Assembly (NCBI GenBank): GCA_005791685.1
Contig: SXVG01000133.1
Coordinates: 1-20,323 of the forward strand
Length of the DNA stretch: 20,323 bases
Direction: 5' to 3'
Origin: Methylotenera sp.
Lineage (GTDB): Bacteria; Pseudomonadota; Gammaproteobacteria; Burkholderiales; Methylophilaceae
The position numbers were made by a program, and so were the translations under genes. The notes under the pieces were generated by a model. It saw only the letters and a program-made list of their open reading frames with translations. It had not been told where the DNA came from and made no database searches. Each line of letters starts with the position of its first letter. Position 1 is the stretch's first letter. Shown here piece by piece: positions 14,058 through 20,323 of this stretch.

Positions 14058-14684
14058 TTAAGCCAAGCCAAATGGGCTTAAATCGCCTAAGCCGGCACGC
14101 ACCAATTCCGGGGTGTCATTCGTCAAATTAATCACCGATGTCGCACCGGCGGCGCAATGGCCAACGTCAACAACCAAGTCCACGCTGTGTTCCAATTTGT
14201 CACGTATGTCCCAAGCTTCTGTTTGCACGCCCTCCTCGTCTGGAAGTAGCAAAGTCATGCTTAACAAGGGCGCATTGATGGCCTCCAGTATAGCCTGAAC
14301 AACGGCATGCTGCGGCACGCGCAAGCCTATGGTGTTGCGCTTGGGGTGTTGCAGTTTACGCGGCACTTCACGCGTGGCATTCAAAATAAAGGTATACGCC
14401 CCCGGCGTGTTGGCTTTGAGCAAACGAAACTGGCTGTTGCTGACGATGGCATAGTTGCCCAACTCGGCCAAATTACGGCAAACCAAAGTGAATAAATGCT
14501 GTGCATCCGCCCCGCGAATTTGCCGTATACGGGCTTGGGCCTCGCTGTGGCCTAGCATGCAACCTAGGGCGTAACCAGAATCCGTCGGGTAAGCTATCAC
14601 CCCACCTGCTTGCAGTATCTCCGCGGTATGCGTGATCAAACGCGCTTGCGGATGGCTTAAGTTAATATTAAAAAATTGCGCCAT
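14058..14684 (-). CDS. yciO: YciO-type Sua5/YciO/YrdC family protein
   Basis: A 208-residue protein of the YrdC-like fold. The sequence style is that of E. coli YciO rather than TsaC/Sua5: MAQFFNINLSHPQARLI, GGVIAYPTDSGYALGC (28-43), FTLVCRNLAELGNYA, TPGAYTFILNATREVPRKL, NTIGLRVP and LTNDTPELVRAGLGDLSPF. The KxRPxxxPL type loop of TsaC/Sua5 is replaced by IRGADAQHLFTLVC, so I would not assign the essential t6A step to it on this evidence. It is directly downstream (11 bp) of the Rnm-like PHP gene; rnm (yciV) and yciO are also neighbours in E. coli. It binds nucleotide-like ligands by family knowledge; the physiological reaction is uncertain. Confidence 0.88.
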   Translation of the reverse strand: MAQFFNINLSHPQARLITHTAEILQAGGVIAYPTDSGYALGCMLGHSEAQARIRQIRGADAQHLFTLVCRNLAELGNYAIVSNSQFRLLKANTPGAYTFILNATREVPRKLQHPKRNTIGLRVPQHAVVQAILEAINAPLLSMTLLLPDEEGVQTEAWDIRDKLEHSVDLVVDVGHCAAGATSVINLTNDTPELVRAGLGDLSPFGLA

Positions 14685-14695
14685 GGCCGATTAAT

Positions 14696-15556
14696 TTAAG
14701 CCGGCGTAGGCGCCACTTGCAACGCTGGCCAATCCTGCCACACTGGCACACAGCCACTGGGCAAATCGGCCAAACGCCCCATGTCCATAAAACTCACGCC
14801 CTGACCGTGGTAATCCGAACCTCGTGACGACTTTAGGCTAAATTGGTGAGCCAACTTGGCAAACTGCTGATACTGCGGTGGGGTATGGCTACTGGTCACC
14901 ACTTCTATCGCCACGCCGCCATAACTTCTAAAATCATGCAGCAATTGCAACATATTGACCGAGCCCAAATCGTAGCGGCCAGGGTGGGCGATCACGGCCG
15001 TGCCGCCACTGGCGATGATCAATTCAACCGCCTGCTGCAAGTCCATCCATTGGTGCTCAACAAAGCCTGGCTTGCCTTTGACCAAATACTTTTTAAACAC
15101 CGTTTTAATGTCTTTAACCAGCCCTTGCTCGACCAAGTAGCGCGCAAAATGCACGCGGGTAATGATGCTTTGCTGGGCCAAACGCTTGGCCCCTTGGTAG
15201 GCCTGCTCTATGCCGGCTTTCGCCAAGCCCTCGCCCATTTGCATGGCCCGTTGTTCACGCGCGAGGCGCACCCGGGCCAGCGCGGCTTTTAAGGCGGCAT
15301 GCTCGGGGTCTATGTTTAAGCCGACGATGTGTAAGGTGCGCTTTTTCCAAGTGACTGAAATTTCCACGCCATTAATAAACGCAATGTTGTGCGCTTGAGC
15401 GGCCGCTTGGGCACTGGCCAAGCCACTGACGTCATCGTGATCGGTCAAAGCCAACACGTCCACGCCCTGCTTAGCCGCATACGCCACCAAGTCTGCTGGG
15501 CTTAATAAACCATCGGATACCGTTGAGTGTGAATGTAAATCGAAATTTAAGGACAT
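14696..15556 (-). CDS. rnm: PHP-domain phosphoesterase, RNase AM-like
   Basis: A PHP metal-dependent phosphoesterase of the YciV/RnaM type. The E. coli enzyme is a 5'-3' exoribonuclease that trims 5' ends of rRNA and also acts on 3',5'-bisphosphonucleotides. I take the start as the ATG at 15556 (MSLNFDLHSH, 286 residues), because the family begins at this strand. A longer frame up to 15646 adds an unlike hydrophobic stretch. Metal ligands include HSH (8-10), LTDHDD (37-42), the later IAHPGRYD, TSSHT and the final SDYH. The subfamily TWKKRTLHIVGLNID and TRVHFARYLVEQG stretches are present. It leads the minus-strand run into yciO. Divergent ispZ lies 160 bp away. Confidence 0.85.
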   Translation of the reverse strand: MSLNFDLHSHSTVSDGLLSPADLVAYAAKQGVDVLALTDHDDVSGLASAQAAAQAHNIAFINGVEISVTWKKRTLHIVGLNIDPEHAALKAALARVRLAREQRAMQMGEGLAKAGIEQAYQGAKRLAQQSIITRVHFARYLVEQGLVKDIKTVFKKYLVKGKPGFVEHQWMDLQQAVELIIASGGTAVIAHPGRYDLGSVNMLQLLHDFRSYGGVAIEVVTSSHTPPQYQQFAKLAHQFSLKSSRGSDYHGQGVSFMDMGRLADLPSGCVPVWQDWPALQVAPTPA

Positions 15557-15716
15557 GAAATGACTGCTTAAAAACCAGTTAAAGTACAACCAGAAGAAAA
15601 ATACGCCTTGCGACACAGCATCAATCATAGCAAAATAACGACTCACGCTAAAGCATAGATAATCATTGATTTTTTTATCGTCCCCACTGGCCTAGAAAGC
15701 GACTTAATTCCCCACC
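15557..15716. promoter_or_regulatory. Divergent promoter region between rnm-like gene and ispZ
   Basis: This 160-bp gap separates divergently read genes, so it must hold promoters for both, though I cannot place either with confidence. GATAATCATT at 15658-15667 resembles half of a Fur site, but the second half does not match. Confidence 0.35.
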
Positions 15717-16274
15717 ATGAATAAGTTTTTATTTGACCTATTTCCCGTCATTTTATTTTTCATCGCCTTCAAGTATTTTGGTATTTTCACTGCCACCGCG
15801 GTCGCCATACTGGCCACCCTAGGGCAAATTATTTACAGCAAACTTCGCTACGGCAAGGTGGAAAAAATGCTGATTGTCAGCGGCGTCATCATAGCCGTAC
15901 TGGGTGGCATCACTTTGATTTTGCACGATAAAAGCTACATCATGTGGAAGCCCACCGTGCTCTACTGGGTATTGGCCGCCGTGTTGCTTTTTTCCAATTG
16001 GTTTTTTAAGAAAAATTACATACAACAGATGATGGGCAAAATGATAGCCGCGCCTGCCGCCATTTGGACCAAGCTCAATTATGTTTGGGTGATTTTTTTA
16101 GTGCTCTTAGGCTTTTTGAATTTATACGTCGCCTTTAACTTTGATGAAAACACTTGGGTGAATTTCAAGCTGTTTGGCGTCACCCTGATTATGTTTTTGT
16201 TCATCATAGGCCAAACCATCGCTTTGAAAAATTACTTAATTGAAGCCGAAGACGATAAAGGCGCTAAGCCATAA
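15717..16274 (+). CDS. yciB: Inner-membrane protein YciB/IspZ (septation protein A)
   Basis: An integral inner-membrane protein of the IspZ/YciB family, which is linked to cell-envelope synthesis and normal septation. The protein has 185 residues, typical length. Five or six membrane helices are visible: FDLFPVILFFIAFKYFG, ATAVAILATLGQ, MLIVSGVIIAVLGGITL, TVLYWVLAAVLLFSNWFF, VWVIFLVLLGFLNLYVAF and LFGVTLIMFLFIIGQTIAL. The family signatures LFPVILFF at the N-terminus and WKPTVLYW-x10-SNWFF (about 81-100) are intact. Its TAA shares one base with the ATG of the next gene (TAATG), which implies coupled translation. The ispZ–yciI–bolA–ppiC order is common in betaproteobacteria. The start has only a weak upstream ribosome-binding site. 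Confidence 0.94.
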   Translation: MNKFLFDLFPVILFFIAFKYFGIFTATAVAILATLGQIIYSKLRYGKVEKMLIVSGVIIAVLGGITLILHDKSYIMWKPTVLYWVLAAVLLFSNWFFKKNYIQQMMGKMIAAPAAIWTKLNYVWVIFLVLLGFLNLYVAFNFDENTWVNFKLFGVTLIMFLFIIGQTIALKNYLIEAEDDKGAKP

Positions 16275-16576
16275 TGTGGTACGCCATCGTTGCCGAAGAC
16301 GTCCCCGATAGCTTAGAAAAACGCCTGGCCGCCAGACCTGCGCATCTGGCACGCTTGCAAGCCCTACAAGACGCTGGGCGCTTATTGCTGGCAGGGCCTT
16401 TCCCAGCCATAGACAACGTCGACCCAGGCCCGGCCGGCTTTAGTGGCAGCCTCATCGTTGCCGAATTTGCCAATTTAGCGCAAGCCCAAGACTGGGCCAA
16501 CAGCGACCCCTTTGTCATTGCCCAGGTTTACCAGCGGGTCAGCGTCAAACCTTTTAGAAAAAGCTTACCCGCCTAA
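16274..16576 (+). CDS. yciI: YciI family protein
   Basis: A 100-residue YciI-like ferredoxin-fold protein. The N-terminal MWYAIVAEDVPDSLEKRL strand-helix is followed by RPAHLARLQALQDAGRLLLAGPFPA, where the conserved His24 and the Asp of DAGRL sit, as in YciI. DPFVIAQVYQRVSVKPF ends the fold. In E. coli yciI is likewise near yciB in the yci region, and the neighbours here fit. The start shares one base with the yciB stop. The biochemical role is not established; a possible hydrolase or dehydratase-like activity has been suggested for the family. The next gene follows after 8 bp. Confidence 0.9.
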   Translation: MWYAIVAEDVPDSLEKRLAARPAHLARLQALQDAGRLLLAGPFPAIDNVDPGPAGFSGSLIVAEFANLAQAQDWANSDPFVIAQVYQRVSVKPFRKSLPA

Positions 16577-16584
16577 GTGAGGCC

Positions 16585-16851
16585 ATGAACATGCATTTAT
16601 CCGACCTCATCAGGCAACGCTTGCAGGCATTGGCGCCTGTGGATTTAATCATTAAAGACGACAGCGCCATGCATGCTGGGCACGCCGGCAATCAAGGCGG
16701 CGGGCATTTTAGCTTGAAACTAAGGAGCTCGCATTTTTCGGGCAAATCGCAGATAATGCGACATCGCTTAATCTATCAGCAGTTAGCCGATTTGATGCCC
16801 AATAAGATACACGCGCTTAGCATCATCGCCTTGGCACCGGATGAACTTTAA
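16585..16851 (+). CDS. BolA family protein
   Basis: An 88-residue BolA-like protein. The helix-turn-helix-like class II KH fold is recognisable: an N-terminal helix MHLSDLIRQRLQAL, then the strand VDLIIKDDSAMHAGHAGN. HFSLKLRSSHFSGKSQIMRHRLIYQQLADLM holds the conserved FSGK-x3-RHR core, and IHALSIIALAPDE ends it. BolA proteins usually bind a monothiol glutaredoxin and a shared [2Fe-2S] cluster through a conserved C-terminal His (His74 region here, in NKIHALSI). GTGAGG lies just before the ATG. The neighbours are yciI (8 bp upstream) and the parvulin gene (45 bp downstream). Which BolA subgroup it is cannot be said from one sequence. Confidence 0.9.
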   Translation: MNMHLSDLIRQRLQALAPVDLIIKDDSAMHAGHAGNQGGGHFSLKLRSSHFSGKSQIMRHRLIYQQLADLMPNKIHALSIIALAPDEL

Positions 16852-16896
16852 ACAACAAGCAAGCCTCATTTTTAACCTTACCATAAGGATTTTTGC

Positions 16897-17685
16897 ATGA
16901 AATTCACCCAGACCTTAATTGCCCTAGCCATTCTATCCATGGCACCTGCCGCCTATGCCTCCGACAACTTGGCCACGGTCAACGGCAAGCCTATCAAGCT
17001 ATCCATCTACGATTACATTGCCAAAGATGCGGCGGCCCGCGGTCAAAAAGTGGATGCGCAAGTCAAACAAGCCATCACCAATAAATTAATCGACTCCGAA
17101 TTGGTTTACCAAGAAGCGCAAAAACTGGGTTTAGACAAGCAAGCAGATTACCTAGCACGCGAAGAATTGTCCCGCCGCGAATTGCTCACCTCTTCGTATT
17201 TACAAGATTTTGTGAAGAAAAACCCTATCGCTGAAACTGAAACCAAAACCGCTTACGACGAATATAAAAAAGCTTACGGCGACAAAGAATACAGCGCGCG
17301 TCACATACTGGTTAAAACAGAAGGCGAAGCCAAAGACATCATTGCGCAACTAGGCAAAGGCGGTGATTTTGCCAAAATCGCCAAAGAAAAATCCTTGGAC
17401 CCAGGCTCTAAAGAAAAAGGCGGTGATTTAGGTTGGTTCTCACCCGCGACCATGGTTAAACCCTTTAGCGATGTGGTGGCTAACCTACAAAAAAACAGCA
17501 TTTCAAACAGCCCAGTACAAACCCAATTCGGCTGGCACATTATCAAGCTTATAGACACGCGTGCCGCACAACCACTTGCTTACGACAAAGTTAAAGACGG
17601 CATACAAAAAAATCTGCAACAACGCAATCTTGAAAAAATGATGGCTGAACTACGCACTAAAGCGAAGATCGACATCAGCAAATAA
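16897..17685 (+). CDS. Periplasmic parvulin-type peptidyl-prolyl isomerase
   Basis: An exported PpiC/SurA-type foldase of 262 residues. The signal peptide is MKFTQTLIALAILSMAPAAYA with cleavage near residue 21 (AYA-SDN). A SurA_N-like helical chaperone segment (about 25-125, with ALIDSELVYQEA-like sequence at 61-75) leads into one rotamase domain. That domain runs from EYSARHILVKTEGEA (131-145) through GGDFAKIAKEKSLDPGSKEKGGDLGWFS to QTQFGWHIIKLID (208-220). A short basic tail ends KAKIDISK. TAAGGATTTTTGC before the ATG gives a good ribosome-binding site. It is the last gene of the ispZ–yciI–bolA cluster, with a strong terminator 20 bp after the stop. It probably helps outer-membrane protein folding; specific clients are unknown. 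Confidence 0.93.
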   Translation: MKFTQTLIALAILSMAPAAYASDNLATVNGKPIKLSIYDYIAKDAAARGQKVDAQVKQAITNKLIDSELVYQEAQKLGLDKQADYLAREELSRRELLTSSYLQDFVKKNPIAETETKTAYDEYKKAYGDKEYSARHILVKTEGEAKDIIAQLGKGGDFAKIAKEKSLDPGSKEKGGDLGWFSPATMVKPFSDVVANLQKNSISNSPVQTQFGWHIIKLIDTRAAQPLAYDKVKDGIQKNLQQRNLEKMMAELRTKAKIDISK

Positions 17686-17705
17686 GGCTTTAAAGTTTTT
17701 GCATC

Positions 17706-17734
17706 AAGGGCTCGAAATTCGAGCCCTTTCTTTT
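17706..17734 (+). terminator. Intrinsic terminator after the parvulin gene
   Basis: AAGGGCTCGA (17706-17715) pairs perfectly with TCGAGCCCTT (17719-17728) around a 3-base loop, followed by TCTTTT. It sits 20 bp after the parvulin stop and isolates that operon from feoAB. On the opposite strand an A-rich flank (AAAGA) makes it one-directional. Confidence 0.9.
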
Positions 17735-17755
17735 AGATTTCAGCCTTAAGCGCAA

Positions 17756-17785
17756 TTGCATCTTAATAGGCATTCGTGCCATAAT
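17756..17785 (+). promoter_or_regulatory. Probable feoAB promoter
   Basis: TTGCAT (17756-17761) as -35 and CATAAT (17780-17785) as -10 with an 18-bp spacer lie 31 bp before the feoA start. The -10 borders on the putative Fur box at 17785-17799, a layout that suits repression when iron is plentiful. Confidence 0.5.
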
Positions 17786-17799
17786 AAGAATGGTTATCA
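17785..17799 (+). promoter_or_regulatory. Putative Fur box upstream of feoA
   Basis: TAAGAATGGTTATCA matches 11 of the 14 defined positions of the 7-1-7 Fur consensus TGATAATnATTATCA. It lies 17 bp before the feoA ATG and overlaps the presumed promoter -10. Fur control of feoAB is well established in proteobacteria, which raises the prior. Confidence 0.6.
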
Positions 17800-17815
17800 A
17801 TTACATGCGAGCAAC

Positions 17816-18043
17816 ATGCCCCTTTTAACGCAACTGGCCATAGGTCAACACGCCACCATCACCGCGATAGAAGCGGAGGAATCGCTGTTCCACCGTTTGT
17901 CGGCCTTGGGTTTTCGCGTGGGCAAACCCTTGAGCATCATTCGGCGGGCGAATTTTAACGGCCCTCTGCATGTGCGTTTAGGCACCACGGACGTTATTTT
18001 GCGCGACACCGAAGCGGCGCGCATCCACATACTGGCCCCATAA
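17816..18043 (+). CDS. feoA: Ferrous iron transport protein A
   Basis: FeoA is a small cytosolic SH3-like protein that supports FeoB-driven ferrous iron uptake. I start it at the ATG at 17816 (MPLLTQLAIGQ, 75 residues). The same frame can be read back to a TTG at 17756, but that would place coding sequence over the promoter and Fur box. Family features are LTQLAIGQHATITAIEA, LFHRLSALGFRVGKPLSIIRRANFNGPLHVRLG and the VILRDTEAARIHI end. feoB follows after 19 bp on the same strand, and no feoC is visible. The ribosome-binding site (GCGAGC) is weak. Confidence 0.93.
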   Translation: MPLLTQLAIGQHATITAIEAEESLFHRLSALGFRVGKPLSIIRRANFNGPLHVRLGTTDVILRDTEAARIHILAP

Positions 18044-18062
18044 AACTGGCGACTCCACACCC

Positions 18063-19853
18063 ATGAAACGCATCGCATTATTAGGCATGCCCAACACCGG
18101 CAAGTCCACTCTATTCAACCGCATCAGCGGTGCATCAGCGCGGGTGGGCAATTGGCCTGGCATCACCGTCGATTTGACCAGTGCCAAAGTGCTATTGGGT
18201 GGCCACATGGCCGAACTGGTTGACTTGCCTGGCATATACGATTTGCATGGTTTCTCCGAAGACGAGCAAGTGGTACGGCACTTTTTAGCCCACAATCCGC
18301 TGGATCTGGCCATTGTTCTGTTAAACAGCTCGCAAATCGATAGGCAACTGTCTTTGCTGTTGCAATTAAAAAAACTAAACATCCCCATGCTGTTGGCGTT
18401 AAACATGTCGGATGAGGCCAAAAAAGCCGGCATCCGCATCGACATCGACAACTTGGCCAAGGCATTAAATATGCCGGTGCTACAGATCAGTGCAAAATAC
18501 GGTGAGGGCTTGCCCAAAGCCTTGCAAATGGCCGCCACGGTCATCAATCAAGCTAAAGACGGCGGCGACTTGGCGCGCATAGCCCAACTCTTAGAAGAAG
18601 ACCAACAAATTGAACAAGAAATGGGCAGCTTGCTAGAGCACCATGTGCACATCCCCATCAGCCTATCGGACAGCACTACCGACAAAATAGACAAGCTATT
18701 GCTGCATAAATGGCTGGGTTTGCCCCTGTTCTTTTTAGCCATGTATTTGCTTTTTCAGTTCATTTTTACCGCCGGCAAGCCCCTGCAAGATGGCTTAACT
18801 TGGGCTTTGCTCGCATTGCGCAATTGGGCATTAGAGCCCATTTTTGCCACCAGCCCGCTCTGGCTGAGCGGTTTAATGTTAGACGGCATCTACAACGGTT
18901 TAGCCACCGTGGCGGCCTTTGTGCCCATCATCGTCCTATTCTTTTTAGTCATGTGCATGGTGGAAGACAGCGGCTATTTATCCCGTGCGGCTTTTTTAAT
19001 GGACGCCCTCATGGCAAAAATGGGCTTGGATGGTCGCGGCTTTGTCATGATGTTGATGGGCTTTGGTTGCAACGTGCCGGCCCTGATGGGTACCCGCATG
19101 ATGCGCTCAAGGCCGATGCGCTTACTGACCATGCTGGTCATCCCCTTGTCGCTGTGTTCCGCTAGGTTGCAGGTATTCATCTTCATCATTACCGCCTTGT
19201 TTACGGCCAGCCAAGCGCCACTGGTATTGTTCGCCCTCTACCTCATGAGCTTCTTCACCATGTTTTTAACGGCCTTATTGTTTCAAGGCCAGTACAAAAA
19301 TAACGAGCCTTTTATTTTAGAGCTGCCACCCTATCGCTTCCCCACCCTACGGCAAATTGTGTTGCGCGGCTGGTTGGAAGTGAAGCACTTTTTAAAACGT
19401 GCCAGCAAATTCATTGTGATTGGGGTGGTCATGGTCTGGGCTTTAACCCATTTCCCTAGCAACGCAGCCCCCGCCAGCGTAGGCACCTATGCCGGGCAAA
19501 TTGGCGCCTTATTTGCCCCTATCTTGGATCCCTTGGGCATTAACAATCAATTGGCCATTGCCTTGATATTTGGCTTTGTGGCTAAAGAAATTGTGGTGGG
19601 CGCACTGGCGGTGATTTATGGCTTACAGGGCGATGCCTTGATGGCACAAATGGCCACGCAAATAGACTGGGTGCAAGCCATGAGTTTTATGTTGTTTACC
19701 TTGATCTACACGCCCTGCCTATCGACCATTGCTACGCTTAGAAGCGAGTCCAAAAGCGCAGGCTTTATGTGGCTATCGATAGCCTGGTCTTTAAGCTTGG
19801 CTTGGCTGGTGAGTTTTGTGTTTTACCAAGGGGCGCGTTATTTAGGTTTTTAA
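18063..19853 (+). CDS. feoB: Ferrous iron transporter B, short form
   Basis: FeoB is the inner-membrane Fe(II) transporter with an N-terminal G-protein domain. G1 is GMPNTGKS (8-15), G2 is in NWPGITV (Thr35), G3 is DLPG (54-57), G4 is NMSD (114-117) and G5 is SAKYGEGL (143-150). The membrane region begins near 215 (WLGLPLFFLAMYLLFQF). It includes the conserved Cys motif GFGCNVPALMGTR, a gate-like PLSLCSARLQVF, the FGFVAKEIVVGAL segment and YTPCLSTIATLR, and ends in a standard last helix. At 596 residues it is well below the roughly 770 of E. coli FeoB. The helical spacer between the G domain and membrane (about 165-215) is clearly short. No frameshift is seen and all key motifs are intact, so it should be functional. 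It sits 19 bp after feoA. Confidence 0.95.
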   Translation: MKRIALLGMPNTGKSTLFNRISGASARVGNWPGITVDLTSAKVLLGGHMAELVDLPGIYDLHGFSEDEQVVRHFLAHNPLDLAIVLLNSSQIDRQLSLLLQLKKLNIPMLLALNMSDEAKKAGIRIDIDNLAKALNMPVLQISAKYGEGLPKALQMAATVINQAKDGGDLARIAQLLEEDQQIEQEMGSLLEHHVHIPISLSDSTTDKIDKLLLHKWLGLPLFFLAMYLLFQFIFTAGKPLQDGLTWALLALRNWALEPIFATSPLWLSGLMLDGIYNGLATVAAFVPIIVLFFLVMCMVEDSGYLSRAAFLMDALMAKMGLDGRGFVMMLMGFGCNVPALMGTRMMRSRPMRLLTMLVIPLSLCSARLQVFIFIITALFTASQAPLVLFALYLMSFFTMFLTALLFQGQYKNNEPFILELPPYRFPTLRQIVLRGWLEVKHFLKRASKFIVIGVVMVWALTHFPSNAAPASVGTYAGQIGALFAPILDPLGINNQLAIALIFGFVAKEIVVGALAVIYGLQGDALMAQMATQIDWVQAMSFMLFTLIYTPCLSTIATLRSESKSAGFMWLSIAWSLSLAWLVSFVFYQGARYLGF

Positions 19854-19858
19854 ACCCT

Positions 19859-20107
19859 TTTCACCACAGAGGCGCAGATCAAAATCTTAAAAAGTCATTT
19901 TGACGCCAATAAACGCAGATAAAAACTTTTTGACACCTATGTACACGGGTAAACAAAGATACGAGCCTATCCTTACCCCTCTCTACACCAGCACAAGAGC
20001 GTTCCGATTTACTAAGCGCCAAAGCGACTTGTTAAAGTCGCATACGGGAATAACAGTTTTGGGATTTATCCAGATTTATCGGCGTGCATCGGCGTCAAAA
20101 TGGTTTT
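19859..20107. repeat. Compound inverted-repeat element between feoB and the P-II gene
   Basis: This fills nearly all of the 272-bp gap between feoB and the convergent P-II gene. It opens with TTCACCACAGAGGCGCAGAT (19859-19878), a join of the CACAGAG and CGCAGAT words. CATTTTGACGCC (19896-19907) is exactly inverted at 20091-20102. Inside the arms AAACGCAGATAAA (19911-19923) faces TTTATCGGCGTGCATCGG (20075-20092). A TTTTTGAC direct repeat follows the left arm (19927-19934). The middle (about 19940-20055) is unique sequence without a convincing gene; a 95-codon open frame from 19900 has no protein features I recognise and lacks a ribosome-binding site. Confidence 0.75.
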
Positions 20108-20125
20108 TAGGCATCTCTTGCCGTT

Positions 20126-20323
20126 TTATACCGCGGATTCGCCGGTTTCACCGGTACGGATGCGCACCACTTGTTCCACGGCGCTGACGAAAATTTTGCC
20201 ATCGCCTATCTTGCCGGTGTGGGCGGCTTTAATAATGGCCTCCATGGCGGACTCCACGATATCGTCCGACACCACCAATTCCAATTTGATTTTAGGTAAG
20301 AAATCCACCACGTATTCCGCGCC
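20126..20323 (-). CDS. Nitrogen regulatory protein P-II, C-terminal part
   Basis: A GlnB/GlnK-type P-II signal protein that senses 2-oxoglutarate and ATP/ADP and controls nitrogen-assimilation targets. Only the C-terminal 65 codons lie in the window; the frame is open to the right edge, so the start is outside. The visible part begins GAEYVVDFLPK, whose Tyr corresponds to the uridylylated Tyr51 of the T-loop. It continues with KIKLELVV, the C-loop KAAHTGKIGDGKIFV and RIRTGETGESAV. All are close to the standard P-II pattern. GlnB and GlnK cannot be told apart here because no amtB or other partner is visible. It is convergent with feoB across the repeat-rich gap. Confidence 0.94.
   Translation of the reverse strand, partial: GAEYVVDFLPKIKLELVVSDDIVESAMEAIIKAAHTGKIGDGKIFVSAVEQVVRIRTGETGESAV

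Noticed and set aside
15557..15646. 30-residue N-terminal extension of the PHP protein
   Set aside because: Family members start at the LNFDLHSHS strand; the extension is hydrophobic and lies in the divergent promoter gap.
15658..15672. Fur-like site upstream of ispZ
   Set aside because: Only the GATAATCATT part matches; the second half of the consensus is absent, and ispZ has no iron link.
19900..20187. 95-codon plus-strand open frame in the feoB–P-II gap
   Set aside because: It begins inside an inverted-repeat arm, runs over the other arm and into the convergent P-II gene, and has no recognisable protein features.

Overview
The window reads as a chromosomal segment of a betaproteobacterium. 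The gene order fits the order Nitrosomonadales best, with Methylophilaceae or Gallionellaceae-like relatives as my best guess. The grounds are the dapD–arsC-like–dapE–prmB run, the rnm–yciO–M50 protease–trpS–scpA–scpB–rluB run and the ispZ–yciI–bolA–ppiC run. Base composition is near 50% GC by partial hand count. This placement is inference from layout and protein style; no search was run. No rRNA, tRNA, CRISPR array, transposase or prophage gene is visible.

Layout. (1) 1–4166, plus strand: the lysine/diaminopimelate genes dapD (3' end only), a YffB/ArsC-like gene and dapE. They are followed by the uL3 glutamine methyltransferase prmB and a second, unassigned SAM methyltransferase. (2) 4180–5283, minus strand: rluB. 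(3) 5373–10724: an accessory block between rluB and scpB, two genes that are commonly adjacent in betaproteobacteria. A NarL-type histidine kinase and response regulator lie on the minus strand. Divergent from them on the plus strand is an operon encoding an exported TPR protein with a C-terminal secretin domain, a small proline-rich exported protein and two paralogous four-cysteine exported proteins. (4) 10784–15556, minus strand: a tight six-gene run read as rnm, yciO, site-2 protease-like M50 gene, trpS, scpA, scpB. (5) 15717–17685, plus strand: ispZ, yciI-like, bolA-like and a parvulin isomerase, closed by a clear intrinsic terminator. (6) 17816–19853, plus strand: feoA–feoB behind a probable Fur box. 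(7) 20126 to the window end, minus strand: the C-terminal part of a P-II (GlnB/GlnK) protein.

Three gaps hold non-coding inverted-repeat elements. The dapE–prmB gap has arms built of an exact 8-bp unit (five copies against three). The prmB–methyltransferase gap and the feoB–P-II gap have arms built around a 10-bp AAACGCAGAT unit. The last one also starts with the CACAGAG-type sequence, so the two families appear related or co-inserted.

The best candidate for an undescribed system is the block at 5373–10724. It looks like a two-component pair that controls an outer-membrane secretin pore. The secretin has TPRs in place of the usual periplasmic N-domains and no ATPase, pseudopilin or inner-membrane platform gene beside it. 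It is co-transcribed with three small exported proteins of unknown function. Its role is not known; assembly, secretion or surface-structure functions are inference only.
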